Shown here: one piece after another, positions 25,213 to 37,360 of the stretch
Position numbering within the stretch: position 1 is the stretch's first letter
How the letters are laid out: the number at the start of each line of letters is the position of its first letter
Assembly: GCF_030253575.1 (NCBI RefSeq)
Contig: NC_080565.1
Coordinates: forward strand, 5,490,001 to 5,554,000
Length of the DNA: 64,000 bases
Source of the DNA: Rhododendron vialii
Taxonomy: Eukaryota > Streptophyta > Magnoliopsida > Ericales > Ericaceae
Direction: 5' to 3'
The notes under the pieces: generated by a model
What the model was told of the DNA's origin: nothing
Databases searched by the model: none
Seen by the model: only the letters and a program-made list of their open reading frames with translations
Position numbers and translations under genes: made by a program

Positions 25213-28200
25213 TTGGGTAAATTTCACTGACACCCCCTCTATTTCAGTATAATGACACTGCACGCTCTTTAAATCCCACTGACACCCCTTGTCAGATAAC
25301 AGAATTTGATTCCGTTTACTTAATCAATCTCTCTCTCTCTCTCTCTCTCTCTTCGAGTGCCACCCATGTCACCAGTGCAGCGAATCCTTGCACCACTCTT
25401 TCTCTTCCCCCTCGTTCTTGGAAGGGCGAGAGGGACAAGTGATTGAAAGATTTCATGGCGAATTAAGAGAGTGTATTGAAAGTCTTGCCCTCAAGATTGC
25501 TCAGATTCTTTTCGCATCCCATTTAGTGTGGCACCGAGGATTAATGTGTATGTTCCACAATCTAATATACATGATAAAAAAAAAGGATCCGGGACATTAC
25601 GTGATCATACCCAAAAGCTACTAAGCAATCTTTCTAGTAAGACTATGTTGCCCGGTCAAAAGATACATATGAGTAACATTTTTTTCTTATTCTTATTTAA
25701 GATTGGAAAATAGGACTGCAAAAAATATATAAAAAAATTTTAGGTTGGGGTAACCGTGTAAGTTCCACAATCTATTTTGACAATATAAGTTGTTCATTTT
25801 GTAAGTCTTAAAATGAACATTATTCCTATAGAAAATTCCAATTGATCGAATATCGACAAAAAATATTTTTTTTTAAAAAAAACTCTTGTTTGTCTCGAGA
25901 AAAATTTACTGTTATAATTTGTGCCGCTAATCAATGAATTTTGAGCCAGGCACTTATCAATAATTGATTAATTTGATTTTATGCATAAATAATTCCTTTC
26001 TATAGCGAACAAATGAAGGGCTCGAATTATTAAAATAGTTTGTGCGAGTGCACACAATTAGGTAGTGTGTTTGAGAGATGTGCTCGAAATGGTGGGTGTG
26101 TAGCAAAATCTACACTATATAATTGCAAAATGAAGTCGCAGGAGCTTATTGGCCAAGACAATTGCTTAATTACGACTTTCGTTAAATTTTTGAAAGAGTT
26201 CTTTTAGTTAACATAACAAATCTTTGAAGGAAACATAATTAAATATATATTTCTTTTTGCTACTCAAAGAATAAAAAAGGACAACCAGTGTAGCCACATT
26301 CCTTGGCATTAATAAAAGGGTGCATATTCGGTTTGAGCCATATAGCTACTGCCTGGGAAGATGAGCCCGTCACCACAACCCCGCCAAAGTGCTAGAGCTA
26401 ACCAAGGACCCTCCACACAGCATCTGGTTCAAAGGACTATTACCGGTAAGCAGGATTCGAACCTGCTGACCGTGTGAGGTGGACTTTCACCCTCACACTT
26501 TACCATCTAGGCATAATTAAATATACTCCGGCATGACCATATACTACCTATCCATACATACCGAATAAGTAAATTCTGAATTTCATCCTGCAAGGAAAGA
26601 ATAATGGATGTTTTTTTTTTTTTGGTAATGCAAGATATATCAGACCAGTTTGCGAGCTGTTCTTAATTGAATTAGTCAACCACTGCGATGAGACTTCATT
26701 TCCAAATGTACAAGTGTTATCTCCTGTTCTTTTCATGCCACTATCATTTCAAAATTTTACCTTTTTGAATGTTTGTATTTCTCTTCTCTGCACATATGAG
26801 AATTGTGTTTCACTATCGCCGATTCTTTCTGGAAATTTTTTTCTCAAGCATATACGCATCTCTTTGTTATTCTTGGAGATGTGTTGAAAGTAGATTATCA
26901 TGCAAGAAGTTATGGACGGGTAAATGAATAGTAGAGAGAAAGAAGATGCTCGAATGATGCGAAAGGGTATTTTGTGTTCTTGCTGATGCAAACAAAACCA
27001 AGAACAGTTCCGCTACAGGATCCGCCGTCATGGATGCAAAGTAGTACAAGCAGGAAGAGTTTTGCCGCTCGATCCACCATCATCTCGAACAATGATTCGT
27101 TCTTCATGTTAGTAGACCACCATACCCATAATCTTTACCTTTTTCCCCTTAGTACGAGACGAGAGCGGTTGAGTTTGCATTTACACTTTGCAAGAATCAA
27201 GAACTCGATCTGTCAAGCATGTTACGAAAGTTCTTGAACAGGTTGCATGGAGACTTCATTAATATAGAAGGAACCATAAGTATATAAGCTCCGATACTTC
27301 TACATTTCTCGGATTGTTTTTGAATTCTCACTTTTAGAAGACAAAGCACAGCATGCACGTACAAAGGTGTAGATTTTAAGTACTAATTTCGTAAAAAAAA
27401 TTGAGTACAGGGGACTTGATTTTCTTGTTTCGGTTCTATTATCACGATCTGGGTGTACGAATGTTTTTGTGTCTATTCATCCAATCACAAGAACATAATA
27501 CATTGACTTGATTAACGATTCAATTTCAAGCATTGATACATGTTCCTTTTTATTTGTTCAAGTTCATTTTTTCAAGACTGGGAGTTTATGTATAATAGGG
27601 GCAAGACAATTTAAAATTTCTAAAGTTCTTTCTAATTTTCATTTTGATTACCAAAATTGTTAGAAAAGTGTGGAATTTAAGTGAATTCTATGACAAAGTA
27701 CAATTTTTTCTTCGATTTTTTCCCCCCTGTTCTACTTATTGAGAGCAATTTGGAATTTGCTTCCATGGGAAGGCATTAACCTAGTAATGTAATGGTTATA
27801 TGTCATTACATTACGCTCTTCGTTGCCATAACTTTGGAAATTATCTTTAGAGTTGTTAAGGGGGTTTACTGTTGTCACGGGAAATGTTGTCCCATCTTGC
27901 ATAAGGATAAGCAAATAGCCAAACATTATGTTCAAACTGCTTAAATCATGCCATTGATTTTGGGGGCCCTTCTCTAGTTCAAACTTGCAACATATTACCA
28001 TGTCTCAAGGAAATATTCCTTTGGACGCAGTCGTTTCTTCAACCCGAAAAAGATGAGATACAAACCAAGTAGGAATAGCTCATTTCAACGCATGAACCAT
28101 GAAATAACTTGGGATATTTTTAACCCTCAATCTCGTTTACTGGCATGCGGCTCCAAATATTTGAAGCCTATTGAGAATCACTGACGCAGATGTCCCTGAT

Positions 28201-28556
28201 CTCCCATTTTATGATCGAAGTATCCAGGGCAATGGAGAAGGCGGGGATTCCTCAAATAGGCAGGAACTCATCACTAAAATTGAACTTAAAAGGCTTACTA
28301 AACAAATATTTCACACCAATTCTACTAGAAACAATACAGACTGATAAACCACATGAACCAAGAATCCCAAATTTCTCTTGAATGAGTGTTGTATCATCCG
28401 AAGATACTAGTAAATAAAGAGAAAACCTGTAACTAAACAAAAACTCTGCTTATAAATGCTGTGTAGTATGTACAGAAAAAATATATAAAGAAATTCTAAT
28501 TTAGAAGCATCAACAAGCAAAACAAGAAGGCCAATAGGTAGTCTGTTTTTCTTACT
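25213..28556. other. Intergenic region without recognised protein genes
   Basis: AT-rich DNA between two minus-strand genes. It has a (CT)n tract (about 25328-25352) and a tRNA-like segment (26446-26514). ORFs at 24662-24949, 25388-25713, 26749-27237 and 27732-28001 lack family features, splice support and codon bias. 28190-28440 is probably 3' flank of the gene ending at 28557. Confidence 0.5.
26446..26514 (-). repeat. tRNA-like sequence, probably a tRNA-derived element
   Basis: On the minus strand a good T-arm with box-B consensus (GCAGGTTCGAATCCTGC) follows a stem-loop with TGTGAGG and CCTCACA arms. The acceptor arm does not pair properly, the apparent anticodon stem carries an oversized loop, and the A box is poor. 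It is therefore unlikely to be a functional tRNA gene. A tRNA-derived SINE head or a decayed tRNA fits better. Confidence 0.35.
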
Positions 28557-30449
28557 TTATTGAGCCTTCACTTTCTTAAATCTGTCGATTAGCGATTCTA
28601 TAGATTTCTGAATCCGAGAGCTTTCTGCTTGCCTCACTGCTTGAGATGCCTCGTGCAGACTTTGGATTCCACGACCCAAACTGGCAATTGAAGGAGCCGC
28701 AGGAAGAGACTCAGCAACACATTCAATCCCATCCCCCCACACAAGCAACCCAGTGCAAGTAGCAATACTACACCCAAAAGTGGCCCACGGCAGAAAACCA
28801 ATGGGCTTGACCTGTCGTTTCCTCATTATTTCGTAAAATGCTGTTCTCATGGCTGATAGGCTCGTTTTCTCCGCAGATGCTATCATACTGTGAGCCACGG
28901 CCCTTATTTTTTGAGCAGAAGCAGTTGCTTTCAAGGCAGATGTTGCTTTGGCTCCGGTGGATGCAAATCCTGGGGCTACCACTTTTGATGGACCCACAGT
29001 CTTGCTAAGTGCAATAGCAACTGCCTTCTGGGTCTGTGTCAAAATAAGTTTAAGCGAAGCAGGAGCTTTAAAGGTAACAACTTTCATGAAGGTCGATGCA
29101 GGAACAGCTTTAGAGAGAGATGAAGCTCCTAAAATGGCAGTTGCTCCCGCCCCAACTGCCACCACTGGTTTGCTAGTTAACAACCGCTTTCTGTCACCAT
29201 GATCAGAGGTTTCCTCGTCATTTTCACAGTTAGTAATAAGTTGTTCCACCATATCCTTGATCTCCAAAGGAATACCAGTGTTCCAATGTTTTCTAAGACC
29301 AGCCAAGCCACTAGCATCTACTATTGCCACAATGGATTTGAAATTTTTGGTTTGGCTTCTAAGGGCATGTGCGAGAAGAGCATGGGACTTTTCCTCAACA
29401 TCAAGCTCTGCAAACTTGGTTTTATCAGAGTTTGAGTTGCCCAGTTGTTTGATTGGAAGCCGACCTGCATTGTTGAATGCAATTCTCAAACCCTCAACTG
29501 CAATCTGAAAGATGTAAACTTCGGATAGGAGTTTGATATCAACCATTTCTCCCTTGTTCACATCATTGAGCATCTTTTGTGCATGAGCTAAAGCCCGTCC
29601 AATCGAAGGGATGTCTTGAAAAATATTATGCAAATCTACAAGTAAAGGGTAAATCGAACGTGCAAAAGGTGGTGCCTCATAATCTGCTCTTAGCTCTAAA
29701 TCGTTAGAATTCCCCTCTGAAACAGAGCTTGCTTGAGTAAAAAATGAACACAACGGCTTCAACATTTGTAAATGAAGATCAGTCGTAACACAAAATCTCC
29801 TTGAACTTGAGGAAACCACCGAACCCACCTTTTGTGGAACCAAAGTGCTAGGTTGTAAACCTAAGACTTGGAACTTGGTAACTGTTTCACCTTCACACAC
29901 CGGATTCTCCTCCCCGCCACACTTCACAAACGGAGATTCAAGCAACAAGAATGACGAACCAACTTCTTCAGCCACCCTTCTGGCAGCCAAGAAATGCCCG
30001 TAAAGACTAATCCCAAAAATCTCCGTCAAAACCACAGTCCCGGCCACATTCTCGTACTTGTCCTTGTTCAACTTATGAACAAAGCACCTCTTCAAAACCT
30101 CAAAGGACGAAGTTGGTACCGAAACATCTACATTATTCCTACATCCAATCTCTCCGGATTGAATCTCATCCACCGCGCCATGGCCCAACTGAACCACAAC
30201 GGCGTCAGGTCGGACTTCTCTAATCAAACACTCAGCATCCAAAGCTGACCTCTCGGACAAATTCTGAGCACACAGCACGTATATCACAGCATCCGATTCG
30301 GGCTCCCTTATCGCGAAAACAAACTGTTTAGTGTGTTTCGGTACCGATAATTTCCTAACTAACCCCTCTGATACTTTCAAGTCATCAAACTTATTAAGTG
30401 CTGAAAAGGGCCATAATTTTTGCACGTAGTACAAAACTGCCGTTGCCAT
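28557..30449 (-). CDS. Single-exon 630-aa membrane-associated protein with weak TraB-like N-terminus
   Basis: A long uninterrupted frame. The ATG at 30449 is used because the preceding codon of the open frame is GTG. Residues about 50-165 alternate strands and helices and include RPDAVVVQLG (80-89), which resembles the first strand-turn of TraB-type proteins ('RP..VVVEL'). Residues about 255-340 look helical. Two uncharged stretches stand out: an Ala/Gly-rich segment at about 427-446, and IGFLPWATFGCSIATCTGLL at about 550-571, a good transmembrane candidate. The C-terminal 60 residues are a charged helix ending FKKVKAQ. I cannot assign a biochemical function; a membrane role is inferred from the hydrophobic segments. 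The leader may have an intron (30696 back to about 30465): CATCAG/GTACTT is a good donor and AGATAG a plausible acceptor. Length and the clean frame argue that it is a real, expressed gene. Confidence 0.8.
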   Translation of the reverse strand: MATAVLYYVQKLWPFSALNKFDDLKVSEGLVRKLSVPKHTKQFVFAIREPESDAVIYVLCAQNLSERSALDAECLIREVRPDAVVVQLGHGAVDEIQSGEIGCRNNVDVSVPTSSFEVLKRCFVHKLNKDKYENVAGTVVLTEIFGISLYGHFLAARRVAEEVGSSFLLLESPFVKCGGEENPVCEGETVTKFQVLGLQPSTLVPQKVGSVVSSSSRRFCVTTDLHLQMLKPLCSFFTQASSVSEGNSNDLELRADYEAPPFARSIYPLLVDLHNIFQDIPSIGRALAHAQKMLNDVNKGEMVDIKLLSEVYIFQIAVEGLRIAFNNAGRLPIKQLGNSNSDKTKFAELDVEEKSHALLAHALRSQTKNFKSIVAIVDASGLAGLRKHWNTGIPLEIKDMVEQLITNCENDEETSDHGDRKRLLTSKPVVAVGAGATAILGASSLSKAVPASTFMKVVTFKAPASLKLILTQTQKAVAIALSKTVGPSKVVAPGFASTGAKATSALKATASAQKIRAVAHSMIASAEKTSLSAMRTAFYEIMRKRQVKPIGFLPWATFGCSIATCTGLLVWGDGIECVAESLPAAPSIASLGRGIQSLHEASQAVRQAESSRIQKSIESLIDRFKKVKAQ

Positions 30450-32345
30450 CACAGAATCAATTGAAACCCCTATCTATTTCCCACCCAACTAAACCAAAAA
30501 TCAAAAACCCAATTCATTCCAAATTAGGGCAGCAAATATCAAATCCAGTTAAACCCTATTAGGGTCTCTGATTTGATTGATCGCACGATCGAAACCTCGT
30601 AGATTGGAAGGAAACTATGAGAGAATCGGAAGAGAAACAACGAAAAGACCTAAACAAGATTGAATGGAAATGGATTTCAGGGCGTAACTCAAGTACCTGA
30701 TGTCCGAACGAAGAGGACGATGATGAATTTCGGGTTTGCGTTGTCTCTCTTTCTCTCTCTGTCTCTATCGTGAATTGTATCGTTCAAACTTCAAAGAACT
30801 CCTATCCATAAATGTGAAAATTTCATGGAGACCCCTGAACTTTTACCCAAATCACAAGTGGCCCTTACCTTTAAGAAATATCACATAAACTGTACTATTG
30901 AGAAACTCATCAATTAAACCCCTCCAAACTTAAAATTTGGAAGTGTGCAGGGGGAGCAAGTCGCCAGCCAAAAACCAATCCTCGACGAATTCAAAAAATG
31001 CTTAGGATCTCACGTTGCATGCGTCACTAAACAATTCGGACCCCACATTTCGAGCCATGAATTGCGAAGATCTTTTAGATTGACTTCTTCATTTTCATCG
31101 ACCGTTGAAACTAACTCGCTAGTCGAAAATTGATTGGTACTACACTCAGGAGCTTTGGCTGCGTCGATGCATGTGCCGGTAATCAATTTGGGCCCCAGAT
31201 TGTCCACGGAGACGTGTTCCACAACGAAAAAATGTAGAGGCATGCTCGAGTGATCGGGCAATTTAGGTGTCAACATTTGCTACCAATTCCCTTATTTTAG
31301 TCACAATCTTTTCAGAATGGCCCTTCCAGTGATCAGAAGACAGTTTTTGTAGAAATAAGGGACTCTCCAGCATTTACGTGTCACTCCGCTATCTTTTTAA
31401 ATTTTTTCTTTTTCAAAAAGAATGTAATTTCAAATTTAAATATAATGAAAATAGAAAATAATTTTCGATGTTTTTTGCACCGTTTAAAAAATTTCTATAA
31501 AATTTATCAAATAAAATCCATATTAGTAGAAAAATTATTTACGTAAATATATAATTTTTAAATTTAAAATTACCTGTCTTTTCGAAAAGCATTTTTAACA
31601 CTAAACTGGAACAGGGCCTTAAAGGGAGAGAACCTAACTGAAGCTCCCACGTGCTCAATTAGTCCTTGTCCTTATCTATTGCTGGTTTTTGTTCAATTTT
31701 GGATAATTTACATTGTTGCGTACTAGTTCATATAGAGAAATAATAAATGTAGCATCTGCTTGAACTTTGCAATTGTACACTAGTCAACTTTAAAAAGTTA
31801 ACTAAAGAACAAACAGTCCAAAACAGACAATTTTTTTGGAGTATCTTTGTCTTCAAAAAAATTTTTTTTCCACTTAATGCATAATTTTTTACTACTGTTT
31901 AAGATTATTCTGTTCGAAACGAAGAAACAATTCACAGAAAATTAAAGCAAAACTAAAAAGCGATTTTTTTGACTAATCCGAAGGACCAATCTCTCTATCC
32001 GCTAGCGGGGACCCAATTAAAGTCAGAGACAAAACGCCGTATGGGTCTGAGTGTCCTTCACCCCCTTACAAGAGGAGAAAATAGATCCAATTGCAAAAGA
32101 TTCTCTAGTTTCGTTCAATCCGCACATGATACGCGCATCAGCCAAGTATATAGAATCCTTAAAAGAAGCTTTACCCAAATGGTTTTTTTTTTTAATTGCT
32201 ACCCAAATGGTTAATGACCCAATAAATCTCAGAAGTCCATTGCATTGGCATCCTATTTTAGACAACAGTTTGATAAAAGTTGAACCCAAACTGCTGCTGT
32301 CTGCCGAAGATGAATGGGGCGAAGTGATATATCGAAGTTGTGGGA
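30450..32345. other. 5' leader of the 630-aa protein gene and unassigned upstream DNA
   Basis: The putative 5' UTR with its intron and a CT-rich tract (30745-30770) occupies 30450 to about 30800. From 31380 to 31620 there is a diverged member of repeat family C (AACAGGGCCTTAAA end, TTTTTAAATTT-rich). ORFs at 31010-31276 (-) and 32051-32350 (+) show no domain that I recognise. Confidence 0.45.
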
Positions 32346-32349
32346 TGTA

Positions 32350-32628
32350 AAAATACATTGGTAGGGGAGCATTCCGCCTTAGAGGGAAGCACCTGCGTGA
32401 GTAGTGGTGGACGAAGCGGTTGCGAGAATGTCGGCTTGAGTAACATAAACATTGGTGAAAATCCATTGCCCCAAAAACCTAAGGATTCCTCCGCAAGATT
32501 CATCCACAGAGGGTGAGTCAGGGCCTAAGATCAGGCCGAAAGGTTTAGTCAATGGACAATTGGTAAATATTGTTGTACTATCCCTTGTTGGTCCTGAGGA
32601 ACGGAGGAGGCTAGGTTAGCCGAAAGAA
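32350..32628 (+). pseudogene. Organelle large-subunit rRNA fragment (plastid 23S type) in nuclear DNA
   Basis: The sequence contains long blocks of bacterial-type LSU rRNA: GTAGGGGAGCATTCCGCC, GAATGTCGGCTTGAGTAAC, GGAGGGTGAGTCAGGGCC, CTAAGATCAGGCCGAAAGG and CGGAGGAGGCTAGGTTAGCC. Differences are mostly C-to-T or G-to-A, as expected for a methylated, decaying nuclear copy. The best fit from knowledge of these genes is plastid rrn23; mitochondrial rrn26 is similar here and cannot be excluded. Similarity stops near 32628. It is a non-functional insertion of about 280 bp. Confidence 0.8.
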
Positions 32629-33352
32629 GTATAACTGACAAAGAAGTGATTGTGATCTTCATCCTCGAAATTACAGAGGACACACAGAATTAACCATTTA
32701 GAGAAGCTAAGTTTGAACATGACTGCGAGAAACTTTATTTACCGATGAAGAAAATATCCCTTGTGAATGATACAAACGGATTTGGATTAGTTACGGATTC
32801 AGTGAGGGAAAATGAAAAAAACCTTGGAATATTACAGTGCCGTCTCTTTCTTTCTTTCATTTTTGTGTCCCTTAACTCGTCTGTGACATGCTTATCTTTT
32901 TTCTACCCGGTTTCAAGCCTGGAAAAATGAAGAGGGTCGTGGTAGGTGACTGACAACCAGCATATGAAAGTGCCTGTCAATATGAAAATGCTAGGACATC
33001 CTCCTTTGGGTAGTTCAAAAAATGAGCAAGCGGCGTCATGTTGGCGCCGGGGTAGGCCTTTGACATAGCTCAACAGAAAAGGATACATACATAGATAAAA
33101 TCATGCAGTCGATCTCAATTGATTGACATACAATGGTCGGTGTGCTCTTGTGTGGTTACTCTTGAATGTTCAGTGTTCCACAATGAATGCAAGTTCATCG
33201 TCAGGAGTGCGAGAGTACAATCTTGAGCAGTTTAAGGCGAGCATAGTGGGTTATCCATCTAATTTGGCGTTGGTTTCTATTTTGGGGTTGATCAAATTAA
33301 GTGTTGAACAAATGGGGTTTTTTGAGAATGAAGCATTTTCTAACGCAGAAAT
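32629..33352. other. Intergenic DNA, nothing recognised
   Basis: No exon-like ORF, hairpin or repeat boundary was seen between the rRNA fragment and the hairpin element at 33353. Confidence 0.4.
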
Positions 33353-33730
33353 GCTACACACACATACAATCTGTGCACAGATTGTGCACAGATTTTGTTG
33401 TGGGGCCCACCACGGGTCCCACACAAATCATCCGAGCCGTTCATTAAATGTAAAATATTTTTTCAAGGGTCCCCGTAAAAAATAGTTTCAATCCGATACC
33501 TATAGATGCTCGATCCAATCGTATAACTTTTCATTATCCGAAAATCTGAATGAAAAGTTAGATGGTTGGATGAAGCACCTATAGGTATTGGATTGAGCTT
33601 ATTTTTTACGGAGACCCTTGAAAAAATGTTTTACATTTAATGAACGGCTTGGATGATTTGTGTGGGACCCGTGGTGGGCCCCACAACGAAATCTGTGCAC
33701 AATCTGTGCACAAAAATCTGTACCGGTAGC
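33353..33730. mobile_element. 378-bp hairpin miniature transposon (family A, copy 2)
   Basis: The arms start GCTAC and end GTAGC. Both contain GTGCACAGATTGTGCACAGA and GTTGTGGGGCCCACC, and pairing continues through GAGCCGTTCATTAAATGTAA and its inverse to the centre. Length equals that of copy 1. Two GTGCACAGATT direct repeats occur in each arm. It overlaps a spurious + strand ORF (33123-33485). Confidence 0.8.
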
Positions 33731-35990
33731 AGGACCAACTTTCTAACGTGGTAAAGGATAGGCAAAGATCAAAATAAAGTTTTGTTGGAAAAATACTTGG
33801 AGAAAATAGAGGAGATTGGATTCCCTACCCAACGACACTCACTTTGATGATCAACCCCAAAATAGAAACCAACCTTAAATTGGATGTATCACCCACTATG
33901 CAGAACCCATGTCCAATATCTCAACAACTAGCACATAATTAAAACTTCATTCTCAATCCTCCATGAAAATGTTTCCATGTAAAAGATTCAGGAACCCCCA
34001 ATCCTCCACAAGAATACTTAAGCAAGTATAGAATCTCAAGAAGAGTGTTGGTAAAACAAACCGAAATCATTTCCAGGATTAAGAATTCAAAAGGCATTAG
34101 CAGAAAAACTTTGAAGGAAAGCCAGAGGATCGATCCAAAAACAACAGTTCTGTGAAGATCCTGAATCATATTCCTATTCCTCCTTAAAAACTCCTGCCAA
34201 ACCAAACTGCCTTTATGGGAGCTCTCTTGTTCTTCATTTCTATTTGGAAAGACTATAGATAACTTCATTTAGATAAACAGAAGGCACAACGTTGAGTTTA
34301 AATACATTGGTCCAAGAAACAAGAGCAGCTTATAACCAATAGGAATACAAACTGGAAAACCAGCGAGAGTTGTATCCCTAATACCCTTTAGTCGAAACAT
34401 TTGCAAATACTGAATCCTATACAAACAACGAGAAGGAATGAAACAGCTATACGCTATAGCTCCTACATGAACAACTGGGGAGATCATAGCGAAAAAGTCA
34501 AGACCTACCTGTCCAAACACTTGCAAATAGTGTATCCAACACCAACAACAAGAAGGAATGAAACAGCTGTAGGCTATAGCTCCTAATGAACTACTGGGAA
34601 GATCATAGCGAAAGAGTTGAGACCTATGAACAAAGTAAATCTGAAGTGTCGCCAAAGGACTAGAATGAGAAACAAAACAGGATGCACTGGATCTTTAGCA
34701 CAAGGTCTCAGTTCCGTCTTCAGTGCCAGCTTCAGTCCCTGGCACGCAAGTGAACATTTCTTTTAGAAACATATCACAATTAAAAATTAATCAAATGGGT
34801 TGGAGTGCACATTGATTTCGTGCACGTTACAGTATTAAAAAGGAAAGCTTATTGTGCTTATTATTAGAAGCAGAATAGTAACAACCTGCAAATTTGATTT
34901 TCCATAACCGACTAAACTATCACTTCAAAAAGAAAAAAGAAAAAGAATCTAGCAATTTTTTGATTAGGAGAAGTGGAGAAGGAAAAACCAGGTTAATCAT
35001 ATGTTGCAACATACAAACCTTGAAAATGAAGACAATCTTCATTTTCTTTTGGCACTAGAGAAAAACACTAAAAGGTGGAGAGAAAGTTCAAACAAAGGCC
35101 ACTTTGAAGTCATTTTCACAAAAATATAAAATTTGGGGCGTGACAACAACACTAACAAATTTTGGGATTAAACTTCTCAGAACTTTTTCAACAACCTTCT
35201 GATCACTTGAATTTTCATCTGGAGACCTTGCTTGGTTAACAATGGAAGTTACTTTAGCGCGAAAAATCATGGACTTAGATTAATTGAGATCACCCAAAAC
35301 TTCAACTAGGAACTAAGTTTAAAAAAATGATGTTCACCGATAAGAAAAGATTTCCCCTGTTTCTATTATGCATTGCATTATAAGTCTTAACAGCTATTAA
35401 AAAATAGACCACTATTAAAAAATAGAAAAATGTGAACCAATTTCAAATCCATCGAAATTTTCAATTAGCCATCAAGGCATCAAAACTAAATGTAAGTACT
35501 TATGAACTTCAAATACGAAATTAAAAAAAGTACAAGTTTTTCTTTCTATTTGCCAAAAAGATACTGAGTATAACAAAATACTTCTAAAGTAGAATCTAAC
35601 GTTTATCATTACTTGTCCAAAGTCAAAAAGATACATGTAGTAAAAACAGCCTTGAAAGCCTAACAAAACAATATTTAGATCCACTCATCTAAACACAAAT
35701 GTTAGCTTCACACCGTGTCCGTAAAAGCTTGTTCTTGTCCTTCTTAGGTAGGGGTAAGCACAATTACTCACAAATAATTTACTAGAAACTAAAAAATGCA
35801 AGTAAACATGATAAAAGACATGGATGCTTGTACCCTTATACCCCATTCTACTAAACCCGATATTCAATCGCTCGACACCATTCATAATGAATATAACCAA
35901 GTCCAAAAAGATGAAACCAAAGAACTCACACATACACACACACACCCCATCGCGTCAAAATCTCTTTTTTCCATAAACCGTTATCTCTTT
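33731..35990. other. Gene-poor DNA with a 120-bp tandem duplication
   Basis: Minus-strand ORFs at 33939-34268 and 34269-34655 are adjacent and partly built from the tandem duplication at 34391-34626. They lack recognisable domains and are probably not genes. 35472-35945 consists of AT-rich ORFs with no features. Confidence 0.4.
34391..34626 (+). repeat. 120-bp tandem duplication
   Basis: Two adjacent diverged copies of a 120-base unit; GAAGGAATGAAACAGCT and TTGCAAATA recur 120 bases apart. The duplication produces an internal repeat (GAIAYSCFIPS) in the minus-strand ORF. Confidence 0.8.
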
Positions 35991-35992
35991 TA

Positions 35993-36226
35993 CTCCCCCG
36001 TCCCAATTTAAATATTCCCTATGGGAGACCGTGTAATTCTGACCTAAAAAATTAAAGTGCTTTCGGAATTAATTTTTAACTTTGTTCTGCATCGTTCAAA
36101 AGATCTCGATGAGTACTTTAAAACGGTGCAAAAAAGTTCCAAAAAAGGTTATGAAAAATACGATTTTTTTGAAAGTCAAAATGACACGACTTTACGTAGA
36201 AAGCATTTAAAATGAGACGGAGGGAG
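35993..36226. mobile_element. Stowaway-like MITE
   Basis: It begins CTCCCCCGTCCCAATTTAAA and ends GACGGAGGGAG, with TA at both borders (35991-35992 and 36227-36228). These are the classic Stowaway (Tc1/mariner) ends. It is non-coding and 234 bp long. Confidence 0.8.
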
Positions 36227-36264
36227 TATCAAGTTTTTGTTTCAATGTCAATACATCATGAGTG

Positions 36265-36336
36265 ATTCCTAGTGATACACCCGAAGGTGGACCGAGTGAA
36301 ATTCCTAGTGACACACCCGTAGGTGGACCTAGTGAC
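36265..36336 (+). repeat. 36-bp tandem duplication
   Basis: Two copies of a 36-base unit beginning ATTCCTAGTGA(T/C)ACACCC, with a few substitutions. Confidence 0.8.
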
Positions 36337-37360
36337 ATTTTGGGTGTTTGAGACCCCTTGCACCCCTCTTTGACAAAGATAAGAGCTTGTAAAGCTCGTT
36401 CCTAGTGACACTCCTCTCCATGTATTGGGTTTCCACGTTCCAATTTGTTGAAAACAACCATTTTCCTTCACATTATTCTAACGATTGCTGGTAAGTGTTT
36501 TTAGGAAAGTGTTTTTCAGTGGAAAAATTAAAGCTATGGATCCAATAATTTTTCTGGTAACTGAACACACAAAAAATTATAGAAAAGTTGATTTTTCTGT
36601 CATTTCCCATCATTTCGGTGCAACTGGAAGAGTTTGAAATCTACAAATAGTTAAAGAACATAAATGCAAAACGAATCAGTCAAAGCAACAACAAATCAGA
36701 GGCGCAAAAGGATACAAACGAACACCAAATCGAGAAGCCATAAATCGAACAAAGCTGCCACTGCAAACGCAGAAAATACAAACTCTTACACCACAATACC
36801 AAAACCTCAAACAAGAAACAGAACCACCCGATTTGCCGCGCAAAGAAGAGAGAAAAGCAGACATTGAGGGTCAGATGGAAGAGCAGATTATGTAAAGACC
36901 TTACGCATATCATCGATCACCTGCACTCCTCGACACGCAAGCTTGATCATCTCTAATACATCCCATCGTAAAACAATCATCAGCTCTCCATCTCCGCGGA
37001 AAACCCCTCAATATGCAGACAAAATAACGACACCAAAAAGGACCCATTTGGAAAACACGAAAAGTTCAACAAGGGCAGTTACGAAATTGCGCCAATCGCC
37101 TATATCCACTTCGAGATAAGATGTAAAAGCCCTCAAGGGAAAACACAATCGGAGGAATCACAGAGGACACCGTTGGAAAATACAAGCTAAATTACACAAA
37201 GCGATGAAAATGGAGCCTTAAATGGTTCATTCGAATTAACTGGCTGTGGACAATCCTAGTCCTCCATATTATTCTAACGATTGCTTTTGCGGCGGAAGTG
37301 TAACAAACAAAATTTGTTTTTTCACCAACAACTTTATCCATATTGTCTTTTTTTTTTTTA
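36337..37360. other. Intergenic DNA, no gene recognised
   Basis: ORFs at 36664-36913 are basic or hydrophobic readings of opposite strands without family features. No repeat structure was noted. Confidence 0.4.

Noticed and set aside
26446..26514. Functional tRNA gene on the minus strand
   Set aside because: Acceptor stem does not pair and the anticodon arm is malformed; kept only as a tRNA-like repeat.
28948..29508. Plus-strand ORFs inside the 630-aa gene
   Set aside because: Shadow frames of the long minus-strand coding sequence.
32051..32350. Plus-strand 99-codon ORF next to the rRNA fragment
   Set aside because: No family features; I could not link it to an organelle gene or to splice sites. 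It may be chance, so it is not called a gene.
33123..33485. Plus-strand 120-codon ORF
   Set aside because: Its second half is the left arm of the family A hairpin element; no domain in the first half.
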